From Roridomyces roridus (Eukaryota; Basidiomycota; Agaricomycetes; Agaricales; Mycenaceae), in the NCBI GenBank assembly GCA_029378245.1, contig JARKIF010000109.1:1-64000 (forward strand): DNA of 64,000 bases, given 5' to 3'. The position numbers and the translations under genes are program-made. This document shows positions 1 to 10,711 of this stretch, piece by piece (the first letter of the stretch is position 1; every line of letters starts with the position of its first letter). The notes below the pieces were generated by a model. That model ran no database searches. It was not told the origin of the DNA and saw nothing but the letters and a program-made list of their open reading frames with translations.

Positions 1-166
1 GGCAAGCGGTCAAGAACATTGCCTACAGACTTCCCTCCGTGCCTTCTGCGTAAATAAGCACACAGTGTGCGAATCGAAGTTTGAGACAAGTGGGAGAAGA
101 GAAGCGGCATTGATCTGATCAGCATCAAAAAAGCTGAAGTAAGCATCGGACGTCTCCTTGTCCTCC

Positions 167-2390
167 ATGGCCATCCTCGAAGACGATCTGGGCATCGTCT
201 ACCTCGTGGACAACGCTCAGCAGTTCTGGTCAGGTACTCTGCATGTCCTGAGTCATACTCCGCTGGGCTCACGGCCTCCCCGTAACAGAATTGGAGGACA
301 TACTCGCACTGCCCAAGGACGAAGTGCACACCCTGGCCCTCCTCGACGCCACGTTGAAAAGATACCTCGCCTTCTGCGCCGCATATCACGGTGCCCAATC
401 CGCTATCTGCTGCCACACCCGTCTAACTTCATACCAGAGCAGTACCTGCAGAGTCCACTCCAGCTCGAGCATGCGTGCAATCTCATCGTACAGTCGGAGC
501 TTTTTCGCTTTTCACTCGGAGCGGATGTGTGAGATTATGGCGGAGGAGGCCCGTACGGTGCGTCACTAGCTTGTCTGTCGGACCAGAATCTCATACACCG
601 CCGCAGAATACGGATCCACACTCGCAACTCATCTCGTACCACGTCCTCCTCTGCCACGGCCGGCGGCGCTCAGACTTTTTCCGGTCCCACAAACGCTGGT
701 TCCCCCTCCTTCCGCTGCTCATGGATCACGTACTCGTCGAGATCGATTCGGACGTCGAGGATGCTTACTTTGGGAATGCTGGGACGTCCAACCATGTGGC
801 GACGTCAGTCCCCGTTCCGATCGAAGCCAAACTGCGAAGCTTGTGCATCAGACTGTTGTATGAAGTCTGTCGTGTGCAGAAGTTTTCGGTCCAGGATCTT
901 CGTGCGTTCGCCTTTCTCATACTCTCATGCTCGATTCTGAGGTTATCAGGAATATTCGACGATGCGTTTATCGACTACCTGTTCGACCTCGTCGAGGAGA
1001 CCCGGCATATGCAGGAGGAGACGCTCAACTATTCCGTCATCAAGCTCATCGTGGCTTTGAACGAGCAATTCATGGTGGCGTCCTTACCCAAGGAGGCCGA
1101 CGGCACCACTTTTGCTCCTGATGCAACGAACCGAAGAATCGTGTTCTCCGCGTTCTCATGCGCCGGCTTGGATCCAGCCAGACCTTTGGCGAGAACATGA
1201 TCTTCATGCTGAACCGTGCTCGTGAGTGTTCGCTTCTCATCTCGTCCGAGTGCTCATTTCAGTATAGAACGCACGCCGGAGGATTTGTGCATGCAGCTTT
1301 TAGTCCTCAAACTTCTTTATCTGCTCTTCACGACCAAGGGCACGTCCGAGTATTTCTACACCAACGACCTCTGCGTCTTGGTAGACGTTTTTCTGCGCGA
1401 GTTGGCAGATATGGATGATGAGAGTGAATCCGTACGTAAATCCATCTTTTCAACACGAGGTTTTCTTCTGATGTCGCTCAGCTACGCCACACATATCTCC
1501 GTGTTCTGCATCCGCTACTCACCAAGACGCAGCTGCGCGACGTACCATACAAGCGGCCGCAGATCGTGTTCGCCCTCGAATCTCTCACCAGTCATTCCAG
1601 TATTCGGGATATCAGCCCTACGACGCGACGGCTGGTGGAACGGTGTTTGAGCGGGGATTGGTGCGTCCAGCTTCGGAAGTCGACGCACGCGCAACCTCGT
1701 GGTGATCCTCTATCGGACGAGGACGGGCGACATGGGAGTGGGTCGAGCGAGGCGTCAGCACGTAATCCGATGGCCATGCCGTCCGCGTCGGCACAGCTCC
1801 AGCGCTCGGCCTCGGGTCGTCGGACATTGAAGAGTAGCAAGAGTGTCGAGTTTTTGAAGGGCTATTCGGCGACGCAGCCCAAGGAGCGACCTGCGACACG
1901 GTCAGCGCTTGATACTGGTGCTCCTCGAAGGCCGAGTAATGCGAGTTCGATCAATTTGGTGGCCTCTGCGACGGCACCGATTTCGAGCAGCCTCGCGTCG
2001 CCGATACGAAAGGGGAGTGCTGACTCGGGGCCTGTGGACGGATCGTATGCGGATCGTCATCGGATGCCGCGCCCGGGTTACACGAACGATCTATCTGCCT
2101 CGCCCGCCCAACAACGTACCAATTCGCTGCTCCCCCCTCCCATGAGCGTCGTCAGCAGCAAAAGCGATTCGAACCTTCCTCCATCATCCCTCTCTCTTTC
2201 GACCTCCCCTACGGCTGCGGCCTTCCAAGTGCACATCGAGCCCCCGCAACGCAGGTCGGCGCCTCCTCCGCCACCGAAGCGAAGGAAACCTCCTGCGATT
2301 CCTGTGGCTAACGGGGGGGCTACGATTACGACTATTCGTTCGTCGGTTTCGAGTCCGCTTGCAAAGAGCAAGTTCTCTGCGTCCTCCTGA
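167..2390 (+). CDS. LDB17: LDB17/SPIN90-type actin and endocytosis regulator
   Basis: Multi-exon gene. The first ATG (167) opens [16 protein letters not shown]; a short intron then leads into an exon beginning [16 protein letters not shown] near 290. Further exons give the helical repeat region, with recognisable family blocks [18 protein letters not shown] (about 1340-1390) and [10 protein letters not shown]. The C-terminal third (about 1680-2390) is Ser/Pro-rich and low complexity and ends with a polyproline SH3-ligand stretch ([15 protein letters not shown]). The family (yeast Ldb17, fission yeast Dip1, animal SPIN90) acts at cortical actin patches: it activates Arp2/3 without a pre-existing filament and binds SH3 proteins through its proline tail. 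Length and layout are normal for the family and the stop is at 2388-2390. Exact joints between 530 and 1560 were not all resolved. The identification is from domain memory, not a search. Confidence 0.8.
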
Positions 2391-3317
2391 TTTTTTCGGG
2401 GGGATGGATACTTTTGTATTTGTAGAGACGATGCGCAATTGCGTCACACTTATAGTATTAGCGGAGCTGGACCATGCATTTTTCTTTCTTATTCGTTAGC
2501 TTGCTTGAAGAGCCATAATTGAGATGAAAGGAGGGATTGGTCTGGGTTCGGCGGTGTTCAACTTGAACGTTTGAACCGAGTTTGAACCCTCGATTTTAAC
2601 ATGGTAAGCATCTCCTTCTCACCAACGCCAAGAAAACCGGGATTCAACAGGCCTGGGCTGGCCACAGTAGAGATCGTTAAGCTCATGCGCGGGAGGTTTG
2701 GGTCCTGACCGGGACCTTGCATGGGTTGTCGCTGGGCTGCGGTCATAGAGCCCGCTTGACGAAGTTTTGGTTCCCCATACATTTATACAACAAACAACAT
2801 ATTCGGTGTGAAAGCGCCGCAAAGTTCGAATCTTGCCAAGCAAAGCCTCAGGCCTCAGGCCTCAATTCGAACACGGCGGTCTGATCTCGCCGTGTTTGAA
2901 CATCGGCACCGAGGATCGAGTATGAATCCGAATCAGTTCCGAAAGATCAATCATATTGGCTGGTACCTCAGTGCAGCAACAACGGAGAAGCGGTGTCAAT
3001 TTTGGACCGTAATCGGCCTGCTTTGGCCGTGTCGAATGAAGGACAGCCTGCTATGTAGCATGAAAAATGCCTCGCTGAAAACCAATTTTGCGGATTCAGA
3101 TTTACCCACGTCCTACCACCGGTATGCATTCAGACACGGGAGCGTCGGAGCCTGAACGGCGACGAAATTTGGAGTCTTTTCACTCCAGCGGCGCCACCTG
3201 GCCGGATGTTTCAATTGAAACCTAGAGCGCGTGATCAAGATTTGATAAACGGCTCACTCGACATCATTGTCAATGTCATCGGCCTAAACTGGCCTCTGTT
3301 TTAAGCGACGGGCGCAC
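2391..3317. other. Intergenic region with a hairpin
   Basis: No convincing gene lies between LDB17 and the secreted-protein gene. The stretch holds repeated TTTGAA/TTCGAA words, a triple CCTCAGG repeat near 2846-2864 and an imperfect 13-bp stem (2866-2878 with 2888-2900, 9-nt loop). These look like a decayed short mobile element, but no target duplication was found. Confidence 0.4.
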
Positions 3318-3326
3318 TATATAAGG
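3318..3326 (+). promoter_or_regulatory. TATA box of the small secreted protein gene
   Basis: The sequence TATATAAGG lies about 90 bp upstream of the ATG at 3412 and is followed by a C/T-rich stretch (CTCCCTTCCCTCC) just before the start, a common fungal core-promoter arrangement for highly expressed genes. Confidence 0.6.
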
Positions 3327-3411
3327 ACCTCCAGGACGCTCAAAGACCTCAGTCACTGACCCACCCAACTCCACTCAATCTCCCTTCCCTCCTTCACAAC
3401 TCACAATCACA

Positions 3412-3927
3412 ATGCGCGCTACTTTCGCCATCTCGACCCTCCTCTTCGCCGCCGTCGGCCTCGTCCAAGCCAGAGATGACAGAGAGCTGTTCACCATCCC
3501 TTCTACCACCACCATGGATGCTTTCACCAAGGCGTACGTCGGCAGTTGTCTTTCCTGCCTGTAGCGTCGACGTCTCAACTCAACATCTGAATCCCATAGT
3601 TTCACCACTGAGTGCAACACCTGGGCACCCGCCCTCAACGCTGGGCTCGTCCAGGCCAGCGACCTCGTAGAGCTCGGTGACTTCCAAGGAAAGAACACCG
3701 CCAGTGCGTTGCCTGTCTCCTTTTATCGAAACAAGACACTGGCTGATGATTCCCTTTTTTTTGCAGCTGAGGTCAGACTCGTCTGCGTGAGTGCCCTTCA
3801 TGAGCCTGTTCTGCGCTAGAAAGCTGATTGAATTCAATTGCAGTCTTACTGGGACGGCTCCGACCCCTCCACCATCGAGCTCTTCACCGAGGACATTGCC
3901 GAAGGTCTCGGTGCCACCCTGGATTAA
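3412..3927 (+). CDS. Small secreted protein, 109 residues
   Basis: Four exons with canonical splice sites: 3412-3533, 3600-3703, 3767-3786 and 3844-3927; lengths sum to 330 nt in frame. The protein starts with a typical signal peptide (MRATFAISTLLFAAVGLVQA, then RDD). The mature part is about 89 residues, acidic at the C-terminus, with two cysteines (TTECNTW and VRLVCSYW) that could form one disulfide. Exon 3 is only 20 nt. No known domain was recognised. The strong core promoter and signal peptide suggest an extracellular or cell-wall protein. It could be an effector-like small secreted protein, but nothing in the sequence shows a specific role. Confidence 0.75.
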
Positions 3928-4138
3928 GTTGTTGGACTTCATATATAGTTCGTAGCATTGGATAATGAATGGTTGATTAAAATCCTATTTTGTGCGTCTC
4001 TTGAGTTTTCCGGACTCGGCGAAAGTACTGGGAATGCGTACAGAATATATTTTGCTTTTCCCAAGCAGTGCGTTGGCAGTTCGATGTGCAGACTGGATGG
4101 AGTCTTGCGCAAGACTGCATCCATAGACTTGGATGCAG

Positions 4139-5115
4139 TCACACGTCCGAAGCGATGAACTCCCGCGCTCGCCCATCCGCTGAGATTCGAGGGGGCATCA
4201 ACCGATTGCGAACATACGACCCTGCCCAAATGAGGGAGCCGACAACTATGTGCATCCCTCTGACGAGAAACTGGAACCCGAGGATCACGCAGAATATGAC
4301 GGCCAGGACGACAACGAAAGTCGGTACGACGCTGAAGGCGATCTGCCCTATGAACAAGACCAAGGCGCCTAGAGCGATGAGGGCGCCGAATAGAGGTAGT
4401 CTTGCGGAGAGGGAGAAGAATATGTATGAGCCGTAGATGTCTCGGGCGCGTGTCTGGTTGAAGGGTTTAGAGTTTACTCTTTGAAGAAGTAGACGTTACC
4501 ATGAACATATCGGGAGAAAGCCGATAGAATCGTAGTAGAAACCAACCATCGGACAGCAGTCCGAAGATCGTCGCGACCCCACTTGCGGCTATTGCTCTTT
4601 GAGCAAGGGCGTTGACGTTGAATACGCTTTGAGAGCCCAATGTGAACACGGAGGTCTGCAATCTGAACTCGCTTTTTAGACTTGCCGGGTGGGATGAAAT
4701 GTGGGACGTACGCCAGCAGTCCGAGCAGCTAGGCAATTTGAGTAAGAAAGCCATCCAATTGAAGTTGCTGCTGCTCACCATACTCCCGACTCAACTGTTC
4801 CAGAATTCGATCAACGAGTTCCAAATTTCCGGTATCATCCACCGCGATCAGCGCGGTCTTTAGGGCACCGTAGATCGTCAACGAGTCGAAGAACTGTTTC
4901 AATAGATCGCCGCCCTACCACATTACATGGGTCAGACACGGCTGTGCAGACAAAATGGTACGCACAGGGAAGGAGACAGCAGTACCGTGACACTCTCGAT
5001 CTGCGCGGAGACTGGGATAGCTTTTCCAAGTGAATAGGATGCTAAGGACGAGGGCGAGGAGCAAGGTGGCGAGAACTAGACGAAGATGTCGGTTGGGGGC
5101 AGGTAACTGGTGCAT
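4139..5115 (-). CDS. Multi-pass membrane protein of unknown function
   Basis: The gene starts with MHQLPAPNRHLR at 5115, followed by a hydrophobic segment (VLATLLLALVLSILFTW). A luminal-type region follows (GGDLLKQFFDSLTIYGALKT), then SGVATIFGLLSDGWFLLRFY, and exon TRARDIYGSYIFFSLSARLP leads into three further hydrophobic segments to the stop at 4139-4141. Likely introns: donor GTGCGT at phase 0 after TAVSFP, and GTAACG after SPDMFM. The middle is ambiguous. Unspliced, the frame reads on well but meets an in-frame TAG at 4729-4731. Two canonical introns around a 17-nt exon avoid the stop but discard protein-like sequence. The gene is therefore either spliced in an unusual way or broken. It shares a 393-bp divergent upstream region with the DJ-1 gene. 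Confidence 0.55.
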
Positions 5116-5508
5116 CTTCAGAGCAGAGGAGGAGGAGGATTGGAACCGAAACGGTGTTTGCTGCCGCAGACGTGTAGCCAGATGTGGACTCCGTTACTCA
5201 GCACTTTGAGCATCGCCTCGCAAGCACTTAAACACCGCCCTTCGGACACTGGGTGTTTAAATGCGTGAGGCTACCAGAAAGAGAGAGATACGAGTCACGA
5301 CAGGCAGAAGTCGCGGTGGGAGGAAGAAAGGATGACGACGCTCGAGATCTCCGATCACTTCCTTCTTTGCCGCTTCCACAACATCGGGCTCTCCAGGAAG
5401 AAGACACGCGTCGCCGTCAGGGTCGGGCATGGTTTCCGCGACGAGAACGCGCATGACTCAGAAGATGACATATAAACCCTGACAAAAACAGTCCGTTCGC
5501 ACTCTATC
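5116..5508. promoter_or_regulatory. Divergent upstream region of membrane-protein and DJ-1 genes
   Basis: This 393-bp gap separates the - strand membrane-protein gene from the + strand DJ-1 gene. A TATAAA (5471-5476) sits 33 bp upstream of the DJ-1 ATG. The part from about 5361 on is repeated at 41174-41302, so the duplicated DJ-1 block includes its promoter. Confidence 0.6.
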
Positions 5509-6302
5509 ATGGCCACCAACACCCTCACCGTCGCTGTCTGCATTTCCAACGAAGTCGTCCTGTCGGACTTCGTCCAGCCTATAGAGATCCTTGCAAACAT
5601 CAACGAAACGCATAACCCGCTCACCGGTGACCCCGTCGATGTCCCCTTCCAAGTCGTCTTTGACTACCTCGCCCCGACGCTCGACCCGATCGTCTCGATC
5701 GCAGGCCCCGCCTCAGCCACATTCAATCCGACCAAGACGTACGCTGAAGGCATGGCCATGCAGTACGACATCCTGTGGGTCCCCGCTGGCCCACGGCTGC
5801 ACTCTGCCACCCTGATGGACCGTACGCCAAAGGAGGAACTCGACTTTATCCGAGCACAGGCCCCGAATGCAAAGTACATCCTCTCTGTGTGCAGTGGCGC
5901 GATTCAGCTTGCAATGGCGGGGGTCTTGTCGGGCAAGCGCGCCACGACGAACAAGGCGTTTTATAACCTCATCACAGTGCGTCTCTGTAAAGTCCGTGTG
6001 GCACGGAGGCTGATTTGAATGAAGGAAGCGCCTGGGAATGCCAAAGATATCAAGTGGGTGCCCATGGCTCGGTGGGTCGTCGACGGGAATGTGTGGACGA
6101 GTTCGGGTGTTTCTGCAGGTGCGCTATGATGCCACTACCCATTTTTATCTACGCTGACTTGCATCCAGGGAGCGATATGGCCCTCGCATTTCTAGAGCAT
6201 CTCGCCGGAGCCAAGCTCGCGCGCCAGGTGCGCAACATTGTCGAGATCCCCGAGGTCAGCAGTGGCGACGACGTGTTCGCGGGTGTGCATGGGTTGGTGT
6301 AG
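5509..6302 (+). CDS. DJ-1/PfpI family protein, copy 1 (intact)
   Basis: Three exons, 5509-5976, 6025-6118 and 6169-6302, give 231 residues with canonical introns. The fold is the class I glutamine amidotransferase-like DJ-1/PfpI type. The nucleophile-elbow cysteine is Cys128 in ILSVCSGAIQLA, followed by LSGKRATTNKAFYNLI and the region ending WTSSGVSAGSDMALAF, as in isocyanide-hydratase-like and AraC-associated members. Such proteins include glyoxalases, chaperones and isocyanide hydratases; which reaction this one performs cannot be read from the sequence. It has no signal peptide and is probably cytosolic. A disrupted copy lies at 42553-44317. Confidence 0.85.
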
Positions 6303-7074
6303 CGGATGCCAAAAAAAACATTTCCCCAGTTGGTCTGATTTCGAACGGTGAGTGATTCTTCCTCCCCCTTGCCTCCGATTGAAGCTGTATACGTCCGCCG
6401 AAAAAGCTGTAGATCATCTATACCAAAATATATCCTTCCTCCGCATCCTTGTCTCTCACACGACAGCCCGTCGCCATGCACTGCGTCGGTATATGTTTAT
6501 CCATCGGCGGTGCTGAACAGCCTTCTTCTCAACATATAATCCCCGCGTCGTGATGCAAGTGCACTGATACCCTTCGTCTAGCTGAGACCACAGATGGCAG
6601 ATAGAGCGCATTCCCGTGGCGGCCGTGCTTCCTCCAGTAGTCCAGCGTCCTCTGGGATAGGTCCTGATCCACTGGTATTAGTCCCATACTTGAAAGATTT
6701 GCCCGGGGTTCTGACCGCAAAAATTTGCAGGGCCAGTTCAATCCAACAGCCAGACGTAGACGGGCCTTTATTGCATGCACCAATTGTCGGAGACGCAAGA
6801 TCAAGGCAAGGCGCTGTTGTTCACGAAACTCATCTCTTGCTGATTTTTATAGTGTGTGACTGATGCAGAGACCGATCCCTGCGACCGCTGCGTGAGGAAA
6901 GGTCTGGGCTGCGAATACGTGTTAGTGGGAGATGAGATGAGCCCCCGCGATCGCGAGTCAACCCACACATCCCCAGCACTTCTCTCGAGCGATCGCGAGC
7001 CAATTCACCCATCACTCCTCGCGAGAGGAGTGTCGCAAGCCCACTCTTACCCGTCAACGGGCGGCTATACCGGC

Positions 7075-7648
7075 TAGTGATGTAAAAGGCTCGGCCTGGG
7101 CCGCCAGGCCCGACCAAGCCGGGCCGCGGCTTAGTGAAGCCGAGCCGGGCCCGACACAGGGCTTGGGTGGGCCTAGGGCTCGGGCTTCGACAATCTCAGG
7201 CCCGAGGGAGCCCGCCAGGCCCGGGCCTGGCTGCCGGTAGTGGTAATTGATGGGATCACGAGGGAAGGTGTCTGCCGACTCCGTTCCCATAAGTATGTTG
7301 TGTTTCAGCCCTTCAGATCATCGCATCTGGGTGCAATCACGCCTCGGGAAGTCTCGGCTTGATAGAGGAAGCCTAGTGATGTTCGTTCGAGACAATTTTG
7401 ATCCAACCGGTGCTCATATTGCGTCAATACCCTCATTTCTGACAAGCATGAGCTCAAACACAGGAAAATTTGAAGGCACCGTGCATTTCTTGTTGGCGGA
7501 TGGGCAGGCCCCGGCTCGAGCCCGGGCTTTGGGCCTGGCCCGGCTTGATGACGGCTCAGGCTCGGGCCTCGAGAATTTGGGGCCTGAGCCCGCCAAAGCC
7601 GAGCCCAAGCCCGGGCTTTCAGGCCGAGCCGGGCCCGTTACATCACTA
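7075..7648. mobile_element. Non-autonomous hAT-type element (MITE), 574 bp
   Basis: Ends are TAGTGATGTAA...TTACATCACTA, flanked by a perfect 8-bp target duplication ATACCGGC (7067-7074 and 7649-7656). The subterminal 150 bp on each side is very GC-rich and built of GGCCCGGG/GCCGAGCC words in inverted order. An 8-bp duplication and a TAGTGATG-type end fit the hAT superfamily. It encodes no transposase. Confidence 0.8.
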
Positions 7649-7671
7649 ATACCGGCACACCCTTCGGTATG

Positions 7672-8649
7672 AGGAGTAACAAGAACGGTGGGACTGGGAC
7701 TCGCTTAGCGAGTCCCAATCCCACTGCCTTCCTGTTTGGGACAGCTAACCGAGATCACGGTGGGACTCGGTTGCTGCGTTCCGAGGAGCTCGAGTCCCAC
7801 TGAATGATACCATCAGTGGCGCCGTGAAGCTGCCGAGGGCAGCGCAGCGCCGCTACGGCGCTGCCACACAATCTATTAAGCTCAGCTGCACACTCGCGCC
7901 GCAGCGCGAAGCGCGTCCCCGTGGGCTGAAGCGCGGCTCACGCCGCGGGTGTGGACGCGCGTATTGCACGTGCGTGTCACGCCAACGCTCAGGAGTCGGG
8001 ATCGTTACCCTGGAGTAAACCGAGGGCGACGACGGCGCGCGCAGCACGTCTAAGACTCTAAGCATGCTTGCATGCATATGCTTCAACACAATTTATGGCG
8101 AGGGCGAACTTCGGTCAAACTTGGAAGTTGAATTTTTTTTTGGCTGCCTTTCTCCAATGAATTCAACAAGGGAAGGAAAGGCCACGCACGCCCGGAGACA
8201 GCAACGTGTCAAGCATGAACTCTGAGCAAGGAAAAACAAAAATTACTCATGGAGTGGTTTGAACACAGGTGTTGGCAGCAGAATTAAAAGGGAAGGGGTT
8301 ATAAGTAGACTACGAAAGCTGTTCTACCTTGGGCACAATCTGTTTACCTAGAGTGGGCCCCGTGAAATATTTGCAAAGAAAAATCAGACACAAATGTTTG
8401 AGGGATGTGGATCTTCGAGAATGGAATCAAGGACCCCATCTCCGCTAAGCAATCTCACATCCCCTGACAGACCCTTGCAAATGGTTCAAGGCTTGCCTGG
8501 CCGGGCTGCCGATGATTACAGCCTCGGCAACATCAACATCCGAGATCACACAGTGGGACTCGGGGGATCACGGTGGGACTCGCAACCTGATTGGCAAATT
8601 AGCCGAGCTTTAAGCGAGTCCCAGTCCCACCGTTCTCGTATATACTCCT
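7672..8649. mobile_element. Non-autonomous TIR element, 978 bp, 8-bp TSD
   Basis: Flanked by direct copies of TCGGTATG (7664-7671 and 8650-8657). The ends form an imperfect inverted repeat starting AGGAGTA and containing GAACGGTGGGACTGGGACTC (left about 7672-7709, right about 8611-8649). Further GTGGGACTC words lie subterminally. There is no coding capacity. It sits only 15 bp beyond the neighbouring hAT-type element's TSD, in the same host reading frame. Superfamily is uncertain; the 8-bp TSD suggests hAT or KDZ-like mobilisation. Confidence 0.7.
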
Positions 8650-8707
8650 TCGGTATGCCCTCGAGGAAGACCAGTCTGGCGCCCCATCCTTTTCCCTAGT
8701 CTCGGGA

Positions 8708-8756
8708 CCAGACTATATACAACTGACGAACAAGTAAGTAGTTGTATATAGTCTGG
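8708..8756. repeat. Perfect 17-bp inverted repeat
   Basis: CCAGACTATATACAACT (8708-8724) pairs with AGTTGTATATAGTCTGG (8740-8756) across a 15-nt loop. It lies just after the stop of the split Zn2Cys6 gene. It could be a transcript hairpin or a remnant of a small element. Confidence 0.6.
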
Positions 8757-8921
8757 TAGTAAACACGCCATGCCAAAGGGCGTGCCGGACCTTATGTCAG
8801 CACGTCACATGATATCCGTGCTGTCTCCTTCCTCGGCTCGGTAATGGTGTTTGTTGGCGCCCAAAAGAATTACAAAAAAAATGCCCAAAAAAGGAAAGGG
8901 GAGGGGAGAGGAAAGAGGAAA

Positions 8922-9377
8922 CTAGATGAACTGCCGCCCTTCTGAAACCTCCAGGGTAGGATCACCCTCATGTACAAGGATCAGTCGAAAAAGCATGACC
9001 GAAGATTCAATGCTGAGATGCCACATCAATGATCTTATCAACGATGGAATGATATGTGGCGTGTAATGCTCAGGCTCTGCTGGCCCCTCATTATTTTGCC
9101 TCCGGTAGGTCGGAGATGAAAATCTGGTGCTATTCCACTCATTTCGGTATATTGTACGAATTTTCTCCACGCAAAGTTCCCAGGTGGCTTGTTTGATGAG
9201 CATTTGATCTGGATCACAGAGCACAGATGTCAAGCAGACCAGTAGCTCCCTGGCTGAGAAATCTTCGAGGCAATAGGAAATGTTTTCCATGAGAGATACC
9301 CACCCTGCCACTGATGCTCCGTAGTGCATAACACTCGGGATGGCATTGGGATCTTGCCTGCAGCCGGAGAATCTCAC
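8922..9377 (-). CDS. Hypothetical protein, 151 residues
   Basis: An open frame starting MRFSGCRQDPNAIPS with protein-like composition (GWVSLMENISYCLEDF, TWELCVEKIRTIYRNEW) that ends ...EVSEGRQFI. I do not recognise a family. It lies directly next to the left end of the LTR element, so its original upstream part may have been displaced to beyond 24746, where I see no continuation. It may be a gene remnant. Confidence 0.3.
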   Translation of the reverse strand: MRFSGCRQDPNAIPSVMHYGASVAGWVSLMENISYCLEDFSARELLVCLTSVLCDPDQMLIKQATWELCVEKIRTIYRNEWNSTRFSSPTYRRQNNEGPAEPEHYTPHIIPSLIRSLMWHLSIESSVMLFRLILVHEGDPTLEVSEGRQFI

Positions 9378-9486
9378 TTTGCGGGAGGAAGCTCACACGA
9401 GAAACAATGCTTCAGGTCCCCTTCAAAAATTCGAGACCCATAGAAGATCCTTAGAAGGTCCGAACAATTTCTTTCCTGGCAATTTC

Positions 9487-9965
9487 TGTAGGACGCGTTT
9501 GTGATACAAACTATAGCCCACAAATATAGTTAGTTGGGGAGACTCCGAGGGAAGCACTGGCGAGCGAAGATAGCCAAGACGCCGTCCGAATGGTGTGAAC
9601 TACACCAGCAAAGAGTGAAATCTCTGGAACGTCCTGAGTCACTCCTTGCTGTACCTCGAGCAGAACGTCTACTCGAAGCGTAGGGTGGCTAGAAAACAAC
9701 CGCTGGTTAATAACAATTGCTGAAGAACCACTTATCTTGTATCCAAGGTGCCTCCGAGCTCGGGTCAATGGACCAAGCACAAAGGCGATATGGAAGTCAA
9801 GAGTAAGATGGATTGATCCTATCTACTTCACACGTAAATACAAGTACATTGCATAGCTATTTCCGTCAAATCAACCATCATTCCTACAAGTGGAGATCAT
9901 AGAAACTTATCAGAAAAATTGTAGACCATAGGGGGAAACATCGGCAAGTGCTGGCATATGTTACA
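9487..9965 (-). repeat. 3' LTR
   Basis: By eye it differs from the other LTR at only two positions, near 9681 and 9702 (G/A and C/T), so insertion was recent. TG...CA ends are present. Confidence 0.85.
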
Positions 9966-9977
9966 GAGCCCCCCAGT

Positions 9978-10307
9978 TTATATGATATCCTTGCCCTCTT
10001 CTGGCTCAGGATTATCAGAGGAATTCCCGGCAAAGTGTGATTCCTGCACCAGATTTGCGTTGCTGTCGCTGACATTTATTCCGAGGCTGCGCAACATTGG
10101 GAGCAGTGTTTCAGTAGTCAAAGCTTGCCCACTGTCACGGCTGGATGCTTCGATCAATGCATCCTCATGCTCAATGACTTTTTTCAACAACTCGGGAGTT
10201 GATTGGATGCTTTCCAACAACAGAATAGGCGACCAAGAGATAGGAGCTTTTTCCATAATATGGTAGACCTCTCTTGGCCCCCCGTCATCTGTGTCAATCA
10301 GCATGCG
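9978..10307 (-). CDS. C-terminal part of gag-like protein (interrupted)
   Basis: The frame continues the gag-like ORF that breaks off at 21849-21857: it enters at the duplicated CAGCATGCG (10299-10307) and runs LIDTDDGGPREVYHIMEK, then APISWSPILLLESIQ, to ...EPEEGKDII and a stop at 9978. The blocks VYHIMEKAPISW and KKVIEHEDAL resemble the C-terminal part of gag proteins from basidiomycete LTR elements. No CCHC zinc knuckle is visible. The KDZ transposon separates it from its N-terminal part. Confidence 0.65.
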   Translation of the reverse strand, partial: RMLIDTDDGGPREVYHIMEKAPISWSPILLLESIQSTPELLKKVIEHEDALIEASSRDSGQALTTETLLPMLRSLGINVSDSNANLVQESHFAGNSSDNPEPEEGKDII

Positions 10308-10580
10308 CACCAGTGCTGGTAGTAGCATTATAATGGGTCCTGGTCTGCCCACAAGTCCGCGTTACAATGCACACCTTGAATATACAGGCCTGGTCCGCAT
10401 TATAATGCACACCCAACCGGCACGCACGGCACTACCACCACCCTGTCAGCAGCCATTCGCTTATTTCCGGAGCTCCCGGCACCTCGGCATGATCCAAAAG
10501 TGATGCTTGGATTGACACCTTTCGGTTAGCTGTGCTCGGCTTGACAGAACTTGATTATTGCAGATTGATCAGAAAATCCC
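10308..10580 (+). repeat. Left terminal inverted repeat of the KDZ element
   Basis: Matches the reverse complement of about 21570-21848. The strongest identity lies in 10338-10495. It includes the palindrome ATTATAAT, which occurs at both ends and can be mistaken for a target duplication. Confidence 0.75.
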
Positions 10581-10711
10581 CTTTCGGGTAGCTTGACATG
10601 GAAGCTGCAATTAAAATATCTGCTGTGTCATCACAATGACCAAACTATTATTCACATCAAACTCGGTGTAGACAAATCAAGCCACTACGCCCGCTGCCTA
10701 AAAAGGAAATT

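Larger units (their letters stand above)
6594..8699 (+). pseudogene. Small Zn2Cys6 protein gene, copy 1, split by two insertions
   Basis: The start MADRAHSRGGRASSSS is followed by an intron (GTATTA...TTTGCAG) and an exon with the first half of a fungal Zn(II)2Cys6 cluster (ACTNCRRRKIK). A GC-AG intron (AAG/GCAAGG) precedes the second half (CVTDAETDPCDRCVRKGLGC, then EYVLVGDE). After GGYTG the frame meets a stop supplied by a foreign element at 7075. The pre-insertion frame can be followed across both insertions (7075-7648 and 7672-8649): TGTPFGM continues into PSRKTSLAPHPFP and a stop at 8697-8699. It was therefore a short protein with a DNA-binding-type cluster and a Ser/Pro tail, now truncated at residue level. 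Related genes: 44609-47586 and 48790-49481. Confidence 0.7.
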
